64,000 nucleotides of DNA from JAJCYL01 sp040222875. Lineage in GTDB: Bacteria > Bacteroidota > Bacteroidia > Cytophagales > Cyclobacteriaceae. The stretch lies in assembly GCA_040222875.1 (NCBI GenBank), contig JAVKCG010000008.1:62001-126000 (forward strand), read 5' to 3'. Of this stretch, positions 25,346 to 33,165 are shown piece by piece (the first letter of the stretch is position 1; each line of letters opens with the position of its first letter). The notes under the pieces were generated by a model that saw nothing but the letters and a program-made list of their open reading frames with translations, did not search any database and had not been told where the DNA came from. A program made the translations under genes and the position numbers.

Positions 25346-25378
25346 GCCCCCAACGTGATTCAAGTCTCTTTCGGGGGC
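25346..25378. repeat. GC-rich inverted repeat
   Basis: GCCCCC (25346-25351) and GGGGGC (25373-25378) form a 6-bp GC stem around a 21-base loop. No T run follows on plus; on minus the stem is followed by TTTAC. It may be a weak terminator for the gene at 25033 or a decayed element. Confidence 0.4.
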
Positions 25379-25559
25379 CATTAATTGTGGCGAGATCTTG
25401 GATCTCTAGGAAAATGACCTGATTAATAGCTAGACCTTTTGTCAGAATTCAAATTTGCAAAAATTATTGGTAAACGGGTTTCGATTACTGATTTAAACTC
25501 GTCAACTTAAAATCTTGAAAATCTACGATCCAGACAAAATTATTAATTACCACAGTTCA

Positions 25560-26471
25560 TTACGCCACAGCTTTCCCCCTCGACACCTCCAACATCTCAA
25601 ACCAATCTTCTCTTTCCAGATCAATCTTTAGCGCATTAACAGCTGCCTCTATTCGTTTTGGTTTGGCTGTGCCCAGTACAGGCAGAATTTGGGCTGGGTG
25701 ATTCAAGAGCCAGGCCAATAATAGCTGATCGGCAGTAGCTTCGTATTTCTTCTCAAATTTTTTCAGGGCTGCCTGGATTCTCGAGATTCGTTCATCATCT
25801 GAATCACCAAATAAATCCCCACTGCCTAATGGCGACCACGCCATGGGCCTTACCTCTTTTTGGATGCATTGATCAAATGTGCCATCAAATAAGGGATCGA
25901 CATGGATTAAAGATGCCTGCACCTGATTGGTGCAAAGCGCAACCCGTGAATTGAGCATTTCAAATTGGGATGGTGTAAAATTTGAAACACCAAAATGCCT
26001 GACTTTACCCTCTGACTTCAATTGCTGAAAGGCTTCTGCTATTTCATCGGGGTCCATCAACGGGTCAGGGCGGTGGATTAAAAGCAGGTCAATCCAGTCA
26101 GTTTGCAGCTGCTTCAAAGAATTTTCAACGGACCATATTATATGAGCAGCACTTGTATCATAGTGCTTAACCTTATGGGATGGTCTGTTAGGGTTCACCA
26201 TTTTAATCCCACATTTAGTGACAATTTGAACCTTTTCCCTTATCCCCCAATTTCTTTTAATTGCTGCCCCAAATAGTCCTTCATCGGTATAGCCTCCGTA
26301 TATGTCAGCGTGGTCAAAAGTGGTGACACCAAAATCAACACAGCTTTCAATCAATTCAAGCACTTCTTGAGGTTTGAGCTTATGCCCCCACTCGCCCCAT
26401 TTCCAAACACCGGCTACAACCCTTGAAAATTCGGGGCCATTTGAAGCAATTTTGATCTTTATGTCGTTCAT
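25560..26471 (-). CDS. Aldo/keto reductase (YdhF-like)
   Basis: A 303-residue TIM-barrel oxidoreductase with the catalytic tetrad D53, Y58 (FDHADIYGGY), K86 (VTKCGIK) and H133 (LLIHRPDP). NADPH is the usual cofactor. The DPLMDPDEIAEAF segment after the histidine and the VGNFTPSQF-type motif (FGVSNFTPSQFEML) match the YdhF-like group, whose physiological substrates are unknown. The gene is monocistronic, divergent from the methyltransferase gene at 26532 with a 60-base gap that must carry both promoters. Confidence 0.9.
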   Translation of the reverse strand: MNDIKIKIASNGPEFSRVVAGVWKWGEWGHKLKPQEVLELIESCVDFGVTTFDHADIYGGYTDEGLFGAAIKRNWGIREKVQIVTKCGIKMVNPNRPSHKVKHYDTSAAHIIWSVENSLKQLQTDWIDLLLIHRPDPLMDPDEIAEAFQQLKSEGKVRHFGVSNFTPSQFEMLNSRVALCTNQVQASLIHVDPLFDGTFDQCIQKEVRPMAWSPLGSGDLFGDSDDERISRIQAALKKFEKKYEATADQLLLAWLLNHPAQILPVLGTAKPKRIEAAVNALKIDLEREDWFEMLEVSRGKAVA

Positions 26472-26531
26472 CTTAACAAAACTATTTGGCTCAGTTTCGT
26501 AGACAATTGATATGCAAATTATCTTCGCACA

Positions 26532-27239
26532 ATGCCAGACTTAAGTAAGAGAAGTAGCCAGTTGGAGATAATGGATGACCTGGAATGTCAGGGGGAGGTT
26601 GTCGGCCAAACGCTCAGGGAAATTGATGAAATAAACAAGCGCCTAGGCGGAAATCACCTGAGTGTGCAAGGCCTTGAAAGTTTGCTAAAAAACGTAAATG
26701 GTGAGGTAATTAAGGTCGCTGATCTTGGGTGTGGCAGCGGCGAAATGTTGAAGCTTTTTACAAATTGGGCCGACAGAAACAACAAGCATCTTGAGTGTGT
26801 TGGAATTGATGCCAATGCATACATTATTGAATATGCGAGGCAAAATTTGAAGGGTGTTCAGAATACTGCCTTTAAAACCCAAAATATTCTGTCAAGGGAA
26901 TTTACCAGGCAGAAATTTGATGTAATTCATTGCAGTCTTTTTTTGCATCATTTTACCCAGGAAGAGTTGGTTCACCTTTTTACAAACTTTAAAAAGCAGG
27001 CAAGAATAGGGATTGTAATCAATGATTTACACCGACATTGGTTGGCCTACTATTCGATAAAACTCGTCACCTCTTTATTATCAAAATCAAAGATGGTAAA
27101 ATTTGACGCCCCATTATCAGTTGCCAGGGGATTCAAAAAGAATGACCTATTACAGATCCTTGATAGATGCGGAATGACCAATTTTGATTTGAAATGGAAA
27201 TGGGCCTTTAGGTGGCAAATTGTAATCAATAACAAGTGA
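26532..27239 (+). CDS. SAM-dependent methyltransferase of the type III PKS-associated kind
   Basis: A 235-residue class I methyltransferase with SAM motif I VADLGCGSG (62-70), an acidic residue ending the second strand (CVGIDAN) and a CSLFLHHF motif. The N-terminal segment (RSSQLEIMDDLECQGE, then TLREIDEINKRLGG) is one I associate with the methyltransferase found beside type III polyketide synthase genes in Bacteroidota, together with a FAD oxidoreductase. Here no polyketide synthase is present and the FAD enzyme of that type lies about 9 kb away at 36541. A TATCTTCG sequence five bases before the ATG suggests a very short leader. The substrate is unknown. Confidence 0.8.
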   Translation: MPDLSKRSSQLEIMDDLECQGEVVGQTLREIDEINKRLGGNHLSVQGLESLLKNVNGEVIKVADLGCGSGEMLKLFTNWADRNNKHLECVGIDANAYIIEYARQNLKGVQNTAFKTQNILSREFTRQKFDVIHCSLFLHHFTQEELVHLFTNFKKQARIGIVINDLHRHWLAYYSIKLVTSLLSKSKMVKFDAPLSVARGFKKNDLLQILDRCGMTNFDLKWKWAFRWQIVINNK

Positions 27240-27305
27240 ATACTTTGGCTGCTGCTCATTTTGCAATACATGTAATACTTTTATCGGGTTCGCTTAAACG
27301 CATTA

Positions 27306-28220
27306 ATGTTAAATTATCAATCAATTCTATCAGAAATAGAAAGCGAGGTAAATTACCTGAAGGGTGTAGGTAATGTGGCGGCTTACATACCAGAGCTGGC
27401 TAATGTTAGCCAGGATCATTTTGGTATCAGCCTAATTCTTTTGAATGGTGAGAATCATAACGTAGGTCAAACTCATCAGAAATTCTCGATTCAAAGTATT
27501 TCGAAGGTATTTAGCCTTGCCCTTGCCTTCTCAATTCAGGGCGAAAAACTATGGAGACGAGTTGGAGTTGAGCCATCAGGTAACCCTTTCAATTCCATTG
27601 TGCAATTGGAATATGAAAAGGGCATTCCACGTAATCCTTTCGTGAACGCTGGTGCTCTTGTAACTGCTGATATCCTGGTTTCAAGCTACGACCATCCCAA
27701 AAAAGAATTTTTGGAGTTTGTCAGGTCTTTTTGTGGGGATAATAGCATTGATTTTAACGAAAAAGTGGCTCAGTCAGAATTTGACTGCGGTTGGAAGAAT
27801 GCCGCATTGGCCAATATGCTCAAATCCCATGGCAACCTGAAAAATACAATTGATGAGGTGCTGGATTTCTACGTTCATCAATGCTCTATTGAAATGACCT
27901 GCTTGCAACTTGCCCAATCATTTCTACCATTTGCAAATCAAAATTGTGAGATAAACGGTGAGGTGGTTTTGACTAAAAGCGAGTTAAAGCGGATCAATGC
28001 GATCATGCTTTCTTGTGGGTTTTATGATGAGTCAGGAGAGTTTGCGTTCAGTGTGGGGCTGCCTGGTAAAAGTGGCGTTGGCGGAGGCATTGCAGCTATC
28101 CACCCATTGCACTATGCCGTTGCAACCTGGAGCCCAAGATTGAATGAAAAAGGGAATTCTGTAATTGGTATGAAAGCCTTAGAATTGCTGACTACTAAAA
28201 CTGGCATTTCAATTTTTTAA
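27306..28220 (+). CDS. glsA: Glutaminase A
   Basis: A 304-residue serine-dependent beta-lactamase-like glutaminase. The catalytic S-x-x-K pair is S64/K67 in FSIQSISKVF; other signatures are GVEPSGNPFNS near 90-100, RNPFVNAGAL near 114-123, and PGKSGVGGGI near 255-264. It hydrolyses glutamine to glutamate and ammonia in the cytoplasm. Length and motifs match the GlsA family. mnmD starts seven bases downstream, so the two are probably cotranscribed. Confidence 0.95.
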   Translation: MLNYQSILSEIESEVNYLKGVGNVAAYIPELANVSQDHFGISLILLNGENHNVGQTHQKFSIQSISKVFSLALAFSIQGEKLWRRVGVEPSGNPFNSIVQLEYEKGIPRNPFVNAGALVTADILVSSYDHPKKEFLEFVRSFCGDNSIDFNEKVAQSEFDCGWKNAALANMLKSHGNLKNTIDEVLDFYVHQCSIEMTCLQLAQSFLPFANQNCEINGEVVLTKSELKRINAIMLSCGFYDESGEFAFSVGLPGKSGVGGGIAAIHPLHYAVATWSPRLNEKGNSVIGMKALELLTTKTGISIF

Positions 28221-28226
28221 AACTTT

Positions 28227-28892
28227 GTGGAGAACCTCAGGATCATCCAAACAGAAGATGGGTCTCACACCCTTCGCAACCTGGCATTAGATGAAACTTA
28301 TCACTCCTCCCGAGGGGCGATTGAGGAGTCAAGACACGTTTTTATCAAGGCAGGACTTGAATTCGTTTTGGCAAGAAAGCTTAAGTCCGTCAGTATACTT
28401 GAAGTAGGGTTTGGTACTGGATTGAATGCACTTCTTACGATGCTTCACCCCCAGAAAGTCAAAATTGAATATCACGCCATAGAAAAAAATCCAGTTCCAA
28501 GAGACGTTTATTCAAAGCTGAATTATCCTCAGGAACTTAGAACCAAGGACAGAGATTTCCTTAATCTTCACGATATTCCCTGGGGGGACGAACATTCTAT
28601 AGGTGCAACGTTTAAAATGAAGAAAATACAAGGTGACATTAATGAGATTGAGCTGCCTAAAAGTCATTTTCAACTTATTTATTTCGATGCTTTTTCACCA
28701 ACTAAGCAGCCAGAAATGTGGCAACCAGCTACTTTGAAGAAGGTTTCTGAATCAATGCTAAAGAATGGCGTTTTAGTAACCTACTGTTCACAAGGCCAGT
28801 TCAGGAGAAACTTAAGAGAGTTAGACATGACGGTGGAAAAACTCCCCGGCCCTCCGGGAAAATTTGAAATGGTGAGGGCCATTATAAATTGA
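28227..28892 (+). CDS. mnmD: MnmD, tRNA (mnm5s2U34) methyltransferase
   Basis: A 221-residue protein equal to the methyltransferase half of MnmC: ILEVGFGTGLNALLT (SAM motif I near 61-75), an acidic DINEIELP, the FDAFSPTKQPEMW motif near 149-161 and the terminal PGPPGKFEMVRA. It finishes the 5-methylaminomethyl group of wobble uridine in certain tRNAs. There is no fused FAD oxidase domain, so it is the free-standing form called MnmD. The start is a GTG at 28227, seven bases after glsA; no ATG lies between the stop of glsA and the conserved region. Confidence 0.85.
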   Translation: MENLRIIQTEDGSHTLRNLALDETYHSSRGAIEESRHVFIKAGLEFVLARKLKSVSILEVGFGTGLNALLTMLHPQKVKIEYHAIEKNPVPRDVYSKLNYPQELRTKDRDFLNLHDIPWGDEHSIGATFKMKKIQGDINEIELPKSHFQLIYFDAFSPTKQPEMWQPATLKKVSESMLKNGVLVTYCSQGQFRRNLRELDMTVEKLPGPPGKFEMVRAIIN

Positions 28893-29069
28893 AATGGTCT
28901 GCCTTAAAGCACAAGTTTCGAATTTTGATTTTGAGGATAATGCAATTGACCCGCCCAGCAAATGATGGGTTTGATCATTTCTTAATAAATGTGCGGCCTA
29001 TCTACAATGCTTTCAATGCAATAGGAAGCCATTTTTAGAATCCCTAATTTCGTCTCAAACTTCATTACT

Positions 29070-30278
29070 ATGACCGATTTTAATGCCCTCTTATCAGATA
29101 GGATTTTAAATATGCAGGAATCTGCAACCCTTGCCATGGCTCGCAAAGCCAGGGAAATCAAAGCTCAAGGAATTGACATCATCAGTTTGAGTATAGGAGA
29201 GCCAGATTTTAAGACCCCCAAGCACATTCAGGAGGCAGCAAAGGCGGCTATCGATGAGGGTAAATATTTTGGCTACCCGCCAGTTGCAGGGTATCAGGAT
29301 TTAAGGGAAGCAATCGCTAATAAACTGGTGACGGAAAATAATATCCCATCAAAAGCAGAGAATATTGTAGTTTCTACTGGAGCAAAGCAGTCCATAGCTA
29401 ACGTTCTAATTTCTATTTCAAATCCCGGTGATGAGATCATTATACTGGCCCCTTATTGGGTGAGTTACAGTGACATAGCCCTTTTTGCCGGAGCGAAGCC
29501 TGTATTTGTCAAAGGCTCAATCGATAATGATTTTAAAGCAACGGCTGATCAACTCAAAGCGGCAATCACCCCTAAAACCAAAGCCATTCTGTTTTCATCT
29601 CCTAGCAACCCAACCGGGTCAGTTTTTACCCGAGATGAAATTCAGTCAATGGTTGATGTGCTGGCAGGTCACCCTGAAGTCATGATTATTTCAGATGAAA
29701 TTTATGAGTACATCAATTTTTCGGGAAAACATGTGAGTATTGGGTCATTTGATGCAGTAAAAGACAGAACGATTACAGTAAATGGCTACTCAAAGGGCTT
29801 CGCCATGACGGGATGGAGAATCGGCTATATCTCCGCACCCGTAACGATTGCAAAGGCCTGTGAAAAGGTTCAGGGTCAAATTACTTCCGGAGCAAATTCA
29901 ATTGCCCAGAGGGCTTCTTTAGCGGCAATCAAGGCAGATAAAGGGCCTACGGAAGATATGAAAAAGGAGTATTTAAGAAGACGGGACCTTATGCTTGGCT
30001 GGCTGGCAGAAATTCCGGGTGTCAAGACTTACACACCATCTGGAGCTTTCTATATCTTCCCTGACATCAGCGATTACTTCGGTAAATCCAATGGATCAAC
30101 GACTATTAATAACGCCAGCGACTTATCGCTATACTTACTTGAGAATGCCAATGTTTCAGTTGTAACTGGTGATGCATTTGGAGCCCCGGAGGCTATTAGA
30201 ATTTCATATGCGGCAAGTGAAGAACAGCTCAAGGAGGCAATCAACAGAATTGCAGCGGCTTTGGGAAAATTGAATTGA
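29070..30278 (+). CDS. aspC: Aspartate aminotransferase-like class I enzyme
   Basis: A 402-residue fold-type I aminotransferase of the Ib subgroup. It has SIGEPDFKTP near 41-50, the STGAKQSIAN cofactor turn near 102-111, SNPTGSVF near 179-186, SDEIYEYI near 208-215, the Schiff-base K242 in NGYSKGFAMTGWR, and a C-terminal arginine region (AIRISYAAS) that binds the substrate carboxylate. It is most likely aspartate aminotransferase, possibly also acting on prephenate. The gene is monocistronic and ends in a good terminator. The exact specificity is an inference. Confidence 0.88.
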   Translation: MTDFNALLSDRILNMQESATLAMARKAREIKAQGIDIISLSIGEPDFKTPKHIQEAAKAAIDEGKYFGYPPVAGYQDLREAIANKLVTENNIPSKAENIVVSTGAKQSIANVLISISNPGDEIIILAPYWVSYSDIALFAGAKPVFVKGSIDNDFKATADQLKAAITPKTKAILFSSPSNPTGSVFTRDEIQSMVDVLAGHPEVMIISDEIYEYINFSGKHVSIGSFDAVKDRTITVNGYSKGFAMTGWRIGYISAPVTIAKACEKVQGQITSGANSIAQRASLAAIKADKGPTEDMKKEYLRRRDLMLGWLAEIPGVKTYTPSGAFYIFPDISDYFGKSNGSTTINNASDLSLYLLENANVSVVTGDAFGAPEAIRISYAASEEQLKEAINRIAAALGKLN

Positions 30279-30307
30279 GTGGAACTTTCAGGGTTGGATA
30301 AAATGAT

Positions 30308-30335
30308 AAAAAAAGCCGGTCAATGCCGGCTTTTT
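30308..30335. terminator. Terminator between aspC and hpf
   Basis: Stem AAAAAGCCGG/CCGGCTTTTT with a six-base loop, flanked by an A run and a T run. Symmetry makes it usable for both convergent genes. Confidence 0.9.
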
Positions 30336-30339
30336 CGAT

Positions 30340-30639
30340 TTAATGTGCCATTTGTTTTTCCTTAAATTTCTTTAGCTGCCTCCGAAGCGCTTCTACGGCT
30401 TCATCAGTGGCGGCTTCAAAGGTGTGGCTCTGTTCTTTTGCAAACAGCTGGTTTCCAGGGATGTTCAATTTGATTTCAACGATCTTATTGTTTGGGGACT
30501 CAGGTCTGTCCACTCTTAGGAACACCTCACCATCAATGATGCGGTCATATAGTTTTTCGAGTTTGTTGGTTCTTTTCTGAACGAAATCAGTGAGTTTACC
30601 ATCAGCGTCGAAGTGAATTGAATGCATCTGCAACTTCAT
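30340..30639 (-). CDS. hpf: Ribosome hibernation-promoting factor, short form
   Basis: A 99-residue RaiA/HPF protein: MHSIHFDADGKL start, the KLEKLYDRI helix, and the conserved ATDEAVEALRRQLKK helix near 77-91. It lacks the C-terminal dimerisation domain of long HPF, so it is of the short class that binds 30S subunits and silences ribosomes in stationary phase or stress. It lies 25 bases after the xer gene in the conserved rpsU-xer-hpf order. The gene ends at the shared terminator. Confidence 0.93.
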   Translation of the reverse strand: MKLQMHSIHFDADGKLTDFVQKRTNKLEKLYDRIIDGEVFLRVDRPESPNNKIVEIKLNIPGNQLFAKEQSHTFEAATDEAVEALRRQLKKFKEKQMAH

Positions 30640-30664
30640 ATCTATCTAGTTTTAAGGTTAAAAT

Positions 30665-31546
30665 TTAAGCTTTCGGATGTGCCTGATCAAAGGCCGCTTT
30701 AAGTTTCTCCATCGAATTATGCGTATAAATCTGGGTTGCAGCTAAGTTAGCATGACCCAAAAGTTCTTTGACAGCATTCAAATCTGCCCCCTTGTTTAAT
30801 AAATGAGTGGCAAAGGTGTGCCTTAATACGTGGGGACTTTTTTTAGAAGTTGTCGTAACCAAATTCAAATACTGTTTTACTATTCGATAGATCATCACAG
30901 GATAAGCTTTTTTGCCTTTATCTGTAACGATTAAGAAGTTACTAAATTTCCCTGTAAAATGATCTTGTTTTGATGAATTATAAAGTTTAATGATTTCAAA
31001 AACCTGATCAGGAATGGGGATAATACGTTCCTTGTTTCTCTTTCCAAGAACCTTAACAGTTTTTTCAAAATTGTTGAATGATTCTGGGGTTAGACTTATT
31101 AGCTCAGATAGCCGCATTCCTGTGCCATAAAGTAATTCAAATATTAGTTTGTCACGCAGACCCTGAAACCCTTCGGGAAATTGTATTTGGTCAAGGAGCT
31201 GAACCATTTCCGGTTCTTTCACAAAATGGGGAAGCGTTTTGGCAGTTTTTAAAGCCTTCACTTTTTGCATGGGATTCTCATCTATGAATTCTCTTTTTTG
31301 CAAAAATTTATAGAAAGACCTTAAAGAAGCTATTTTACGATTGATGGACTTCGGTGCGATGTCATCCTCCACTAAAGAAACTATCCAGGCCCTGATGTGT
31401 AAATATTGAACCTGATTCAGGTTGACGTTTGAATCAACAGAAGTAAGAAATTGGCTGAATTGTAAAAGGTCGTTCTTGTATGAAACTAAGGTGTGGTTAC
31501 TAAACCTTTTTTCATGTTCAAGAAATCGCAAGAAACTGTCAAGCAT
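30665..31546 (-). CDS. xerC: Tyrosine recombinase of the XerC/XerD type
   Basis: A 293-residue tyrosine recombinase: an N-terminal core-binding domain (residues 1-90) and a catalytic domain with Arg in GTGMRLSEL near 145, the HVLRHTFATH block (H239, R242), H265 in LLGH and the nucleophile Tyr274 in TQIYTH. Its length and place between rpsU and hpf fit the housekeeping dimer-resolution enzyme rather than a mobile-element integrase. XerC and XerD are hard to tell apart here, so the symbol is tentative. The start codon is embedded in an 8-bp perfect hairpin (31546-31568), which may control translation. Confidence 0.88.
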   Translation of the reverse strand: MLDSFLRFLEHEKRFSNHTLVSYKNDLLQFSQFLTSVDSNVNLNQVQYLHIRAWIVSLVEDDIAPKSINRKIASLRSFYKFLQKREFIDENPMQKVKALKTAKTLPHFVKEPEMVQLLDQIQFPEGFQGLRDKLIFELLYGTGMRLSELISLTPESFNNFEKTVKVLGKRNKERIIPIPDQVFEIIKLYNSSKQDHFTGKFSNFLIVTDKGKKAYPVMIYRIVKQYLNLVTTTSKKSPHVLRHTFATHLLNKGADLNAVKELLGHANLAATQIYTHNSMEKLKAAFDQAHPKA

Positions 31547-31568
31547 AGTATCCTCTGGCAGGATACTA
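31546..31568 (-). promoter_or_regulatory. Hairpin over the ribosome binding site and start codon of xer
   Basis: On the minus strand TAGTATCC (31568-31561) and GGATACTA (31553-31546) form an uninterrupted 8-bp stem around the seven-base loop TGCCAGA. The 3' arm carries the only Shine-Dalgarno-like sequence (GAGG) and its last base is the A of the xer ATG. Opening it would be needed for initiation. It is not followed by a T run, so it is not an ordinary terminator. Confidence 0.6.
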
Positions 31569-31593
31569 ACTTAACCAAAATGAGTGGAAAGAT

Positions 31594-31788
31594 TTAGTAA
31601 TTTTCCTGGGCGTACATCTTTTGACGATACTTCGCCTTAAGAACCTCTTGACGCCTTGTTATAGATGGTTTTTCAAAATGCGTTCGCGAACGTAGCTCCC
31701 TTAGGGTACCTGTTTTCTCAAACTTCTTTTTGAACCTTTTAAGGGCCTTATCAATGGATTCGTTTTCCTTAACGTTAATTATTATCAT
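31594..31788 (-). CDS. rpsU: Ribosomal protein bS21
   Basis: A 64-residue basic protein with the S21 signature: ENESIDKALKRFKKKFEKTG followed by LRELRSRTHFEKP and a C-terminal RRQEVLKAKYRQK helix. It is a component of the 30S subunit involved in mRNA selection. In Bacteroidota, S21 is linked with sequestration of the anti-Shine-Dalgarno sequence, which fits the weak ribosome sites in this window. It precedes the xer gene by 47 bases, with the start-codon hairpin in between. A good TTG-N20-TATATTTG promoter lies upstream. Confidence 0.96.
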   Translation of the reverse strand: MIIINVKENESIDKALKRFKKKFEKTGTLRELRSRTHFEKPSITRRQEVLKAKYRQKMYAQENY

Positions 31789-31808
31789 GCTTGCTTAATA
31801 AAGGTCTG

Positions 31809-31839
31809 CAAATATAAGGAGCTACTTAAATATTCTCAA
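31809..31839 (-). promoter_or_regulatory. Promoter of rpsU
   Basis: On the minus strand: TTG at 31839-31837, a 20-base spacer, TATATTTG at 31816-31809. The transcript would start near 31802, about 14 bases before the rpsU ATG. Confidence 0.7.
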
Positions 31840-31842
31840 TAC

Positions 31843-33003
31843 CTATTTGAGAATCTCTCTTGAAATCACAAGTTTTTGAATTTCAGATGTCCCTTCTCCA
31901 ATCGTACAGAGTTTGGCATCTCGATAGAATTTTTCAGCAGGATAATCCTTCATATAGCCGTAACCACCGAAGACCTGTACTGCCTCATTGGCAACATCAA
32001 CAGATATCTCAGATGCGTAATACTTAGCCATGGCACATTCTTTAGTGCACTTTTTCCCCTCCTGCTTCAGTTCAGCTGCTGAATAGGTTAGTCTATATGC
32101 CGCTTCTACTTTTGTTGCCATTTCAGCTAATTTGAACGAAATGCCTTGAAATTTAGAAATCGGTTGATTGAATTGATGTCGTTCTTTAGAATACTGTACG
32201 GCAGCGTCAAGTGCCCCGTGAGCAATACCAACAGACAATGCAGCAATGGAGATTCTACCTCCATCAAGTACTTTCAAGCTTTGAACAAACCCATCGCCAA
32301 CTTCTCCTAAAATATTTTCATTTGGCACCCGACAATCCTCAAAAATCATCTCTGAGGTCTCAGAAGCCCGCATGCCCAGCTTATCTTCTTTTCTTCCTCC
32401 TCTAAAACCCGGAGTGCCTCTCTCTACGACAAAAGCGGTCATTCCATGTGAGTCACCAATTTCACCAGTTCTCGCTATTACCACGGCAATATCACCAGAC
32501 TTGCCATGAGTAATAAAATTTTTGGTGCCATTGATGACCCATTCGTCACCATCTTTTACAGCGGTTGTTTTCATATTTCCGGCATCAGATCCTGTGTTGG
32601 GTTCAGTTAAGCCCCAGGCTCCGATCCATTCCGCAGTAGCCAATTTAGGTAACCACTGGTATTTTTGACTTTCATTGCCAAATTGTAAAATGTGTCCAGT
32701 ACATAGCGAGTTATGTGCCGCCACTGACAAACCAATTGAGCCGTCTATTTTAGAAATCTCCGAAACAACAGTTACGTATTCTGGATAACCAAACCCAGAT
32801 CCACCATACTCCTGAGGGACTAGTACCCCCATTAACCCAAGGTCTCCCAATTTCTTGAACAATGGAACCGGAAATTCCTGCGATTCGTCCCACTCCATCA
32901 TCTTAGGTCTCATTTCTTTCTCACCGAAATCTCTTATCATTTGAGATATCATCTCCTGATTTTCCTTCACTTGTTGTGAATTTTCGCTAATTATTGTGCT
33001 CAT
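31843..33003 (-). CDS. Acyl-CoA dehydrogenase
   Basis: A 386-residue flavoprotein of the acyl-CoA dehydrogenase family. It has the N-terminal helical domain, the WGLTEPNTGSDAG flavin-binding signature near 131-143, an INGTKNFITHG segment, and the C-terminal QVFGGYGYMKDYPAEKFYRDAK and GEGTSEIQ signatures that include the usual catalytic Glu. It introduces a trans double bond into acyl-CoA in fatty-acid or branched-chain amino-acid breakdown and passes electrons to ETF. The wording is near the short-chain or isovaleryl type, but specificity is not certain. It is a single gene ending 54 bases from the rpsU start. Confidence 0.92.
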   Translation of the reverse strand: MSTIISENSQQVKENQEMISQMIRDFGEKEMRPKMMEWDESQEFPVPLFKKLGDLGLMGVLVPQEYGGSGFGYPEYVTVVSEISKIDGSIGLSVAAHNSLCTGHILQFGNESQKYQWLPKLATAEWIGAWGLTEPNTGSDAGNMKTTAVKDGDEWVINGTKNFITHGKSGDIAVVIARTGEIGDSHGMTAFVVERGTPGFRGGRKEDKLGMRASETSEMIFEDCRVPNENILGEVGDGFVQSLKVLDGGRISIAALSVGIAHGALDAAVQYSKERHQFNQPISKFQGISFKLAEMATKVEAAYRLTYSAAELKQEGKKCTKECAMAKYYASEISVDVANEAVQVFGGYGYMKDYPAEKFYRDAKLCTIGEGTSEIQKLVISREILK

Positions 33004-33135
33004 ATTCCCTTGATTTTCAGATACTAATGGAACGAATTGTTAAAATGTTCGCTAAAGTAAGAACTTAAAATTTCACTAGCAATTGATCACGAAAAGGAAA
33101 GTAGGGGCACTTATAATTTTTGCTGATGAGATTGT

Positions 33136-33143
33136 TACTTTTG
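33136..33143 (+). promoter_or_regulatory. -7 element of the sugar-nucleotide operon
   Basis: TACTTTTG followed by CACC matches TAnnTTTG and lies 22 bases before the ATG at 33166. A TTTTTG at 33117-33122 is only 13 bases away, short for a -33 element. Confidence 0.5.
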
Positions 33144-33165
33144 CACCTTTAAAAATTCAGGTGAG

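Noticed and set aside
25346..25380. Sequence TTCAAGTCTC...CGGGGGCCA that looks like the 3' end of a tRNA, suggesting an attachment-site scar
   Set aside because: The would-be T stem does not pair and there is no matching tRNA with the same end in the window; treated as a plain inverted repeat.
30665..31546. Tyrosine recombinase as evidence for a mobile element
   Set aside because: The rpsU-xer-hpf order and the protein length fit the housekeeping Xer gene; no repeats or cargo genes flank it.
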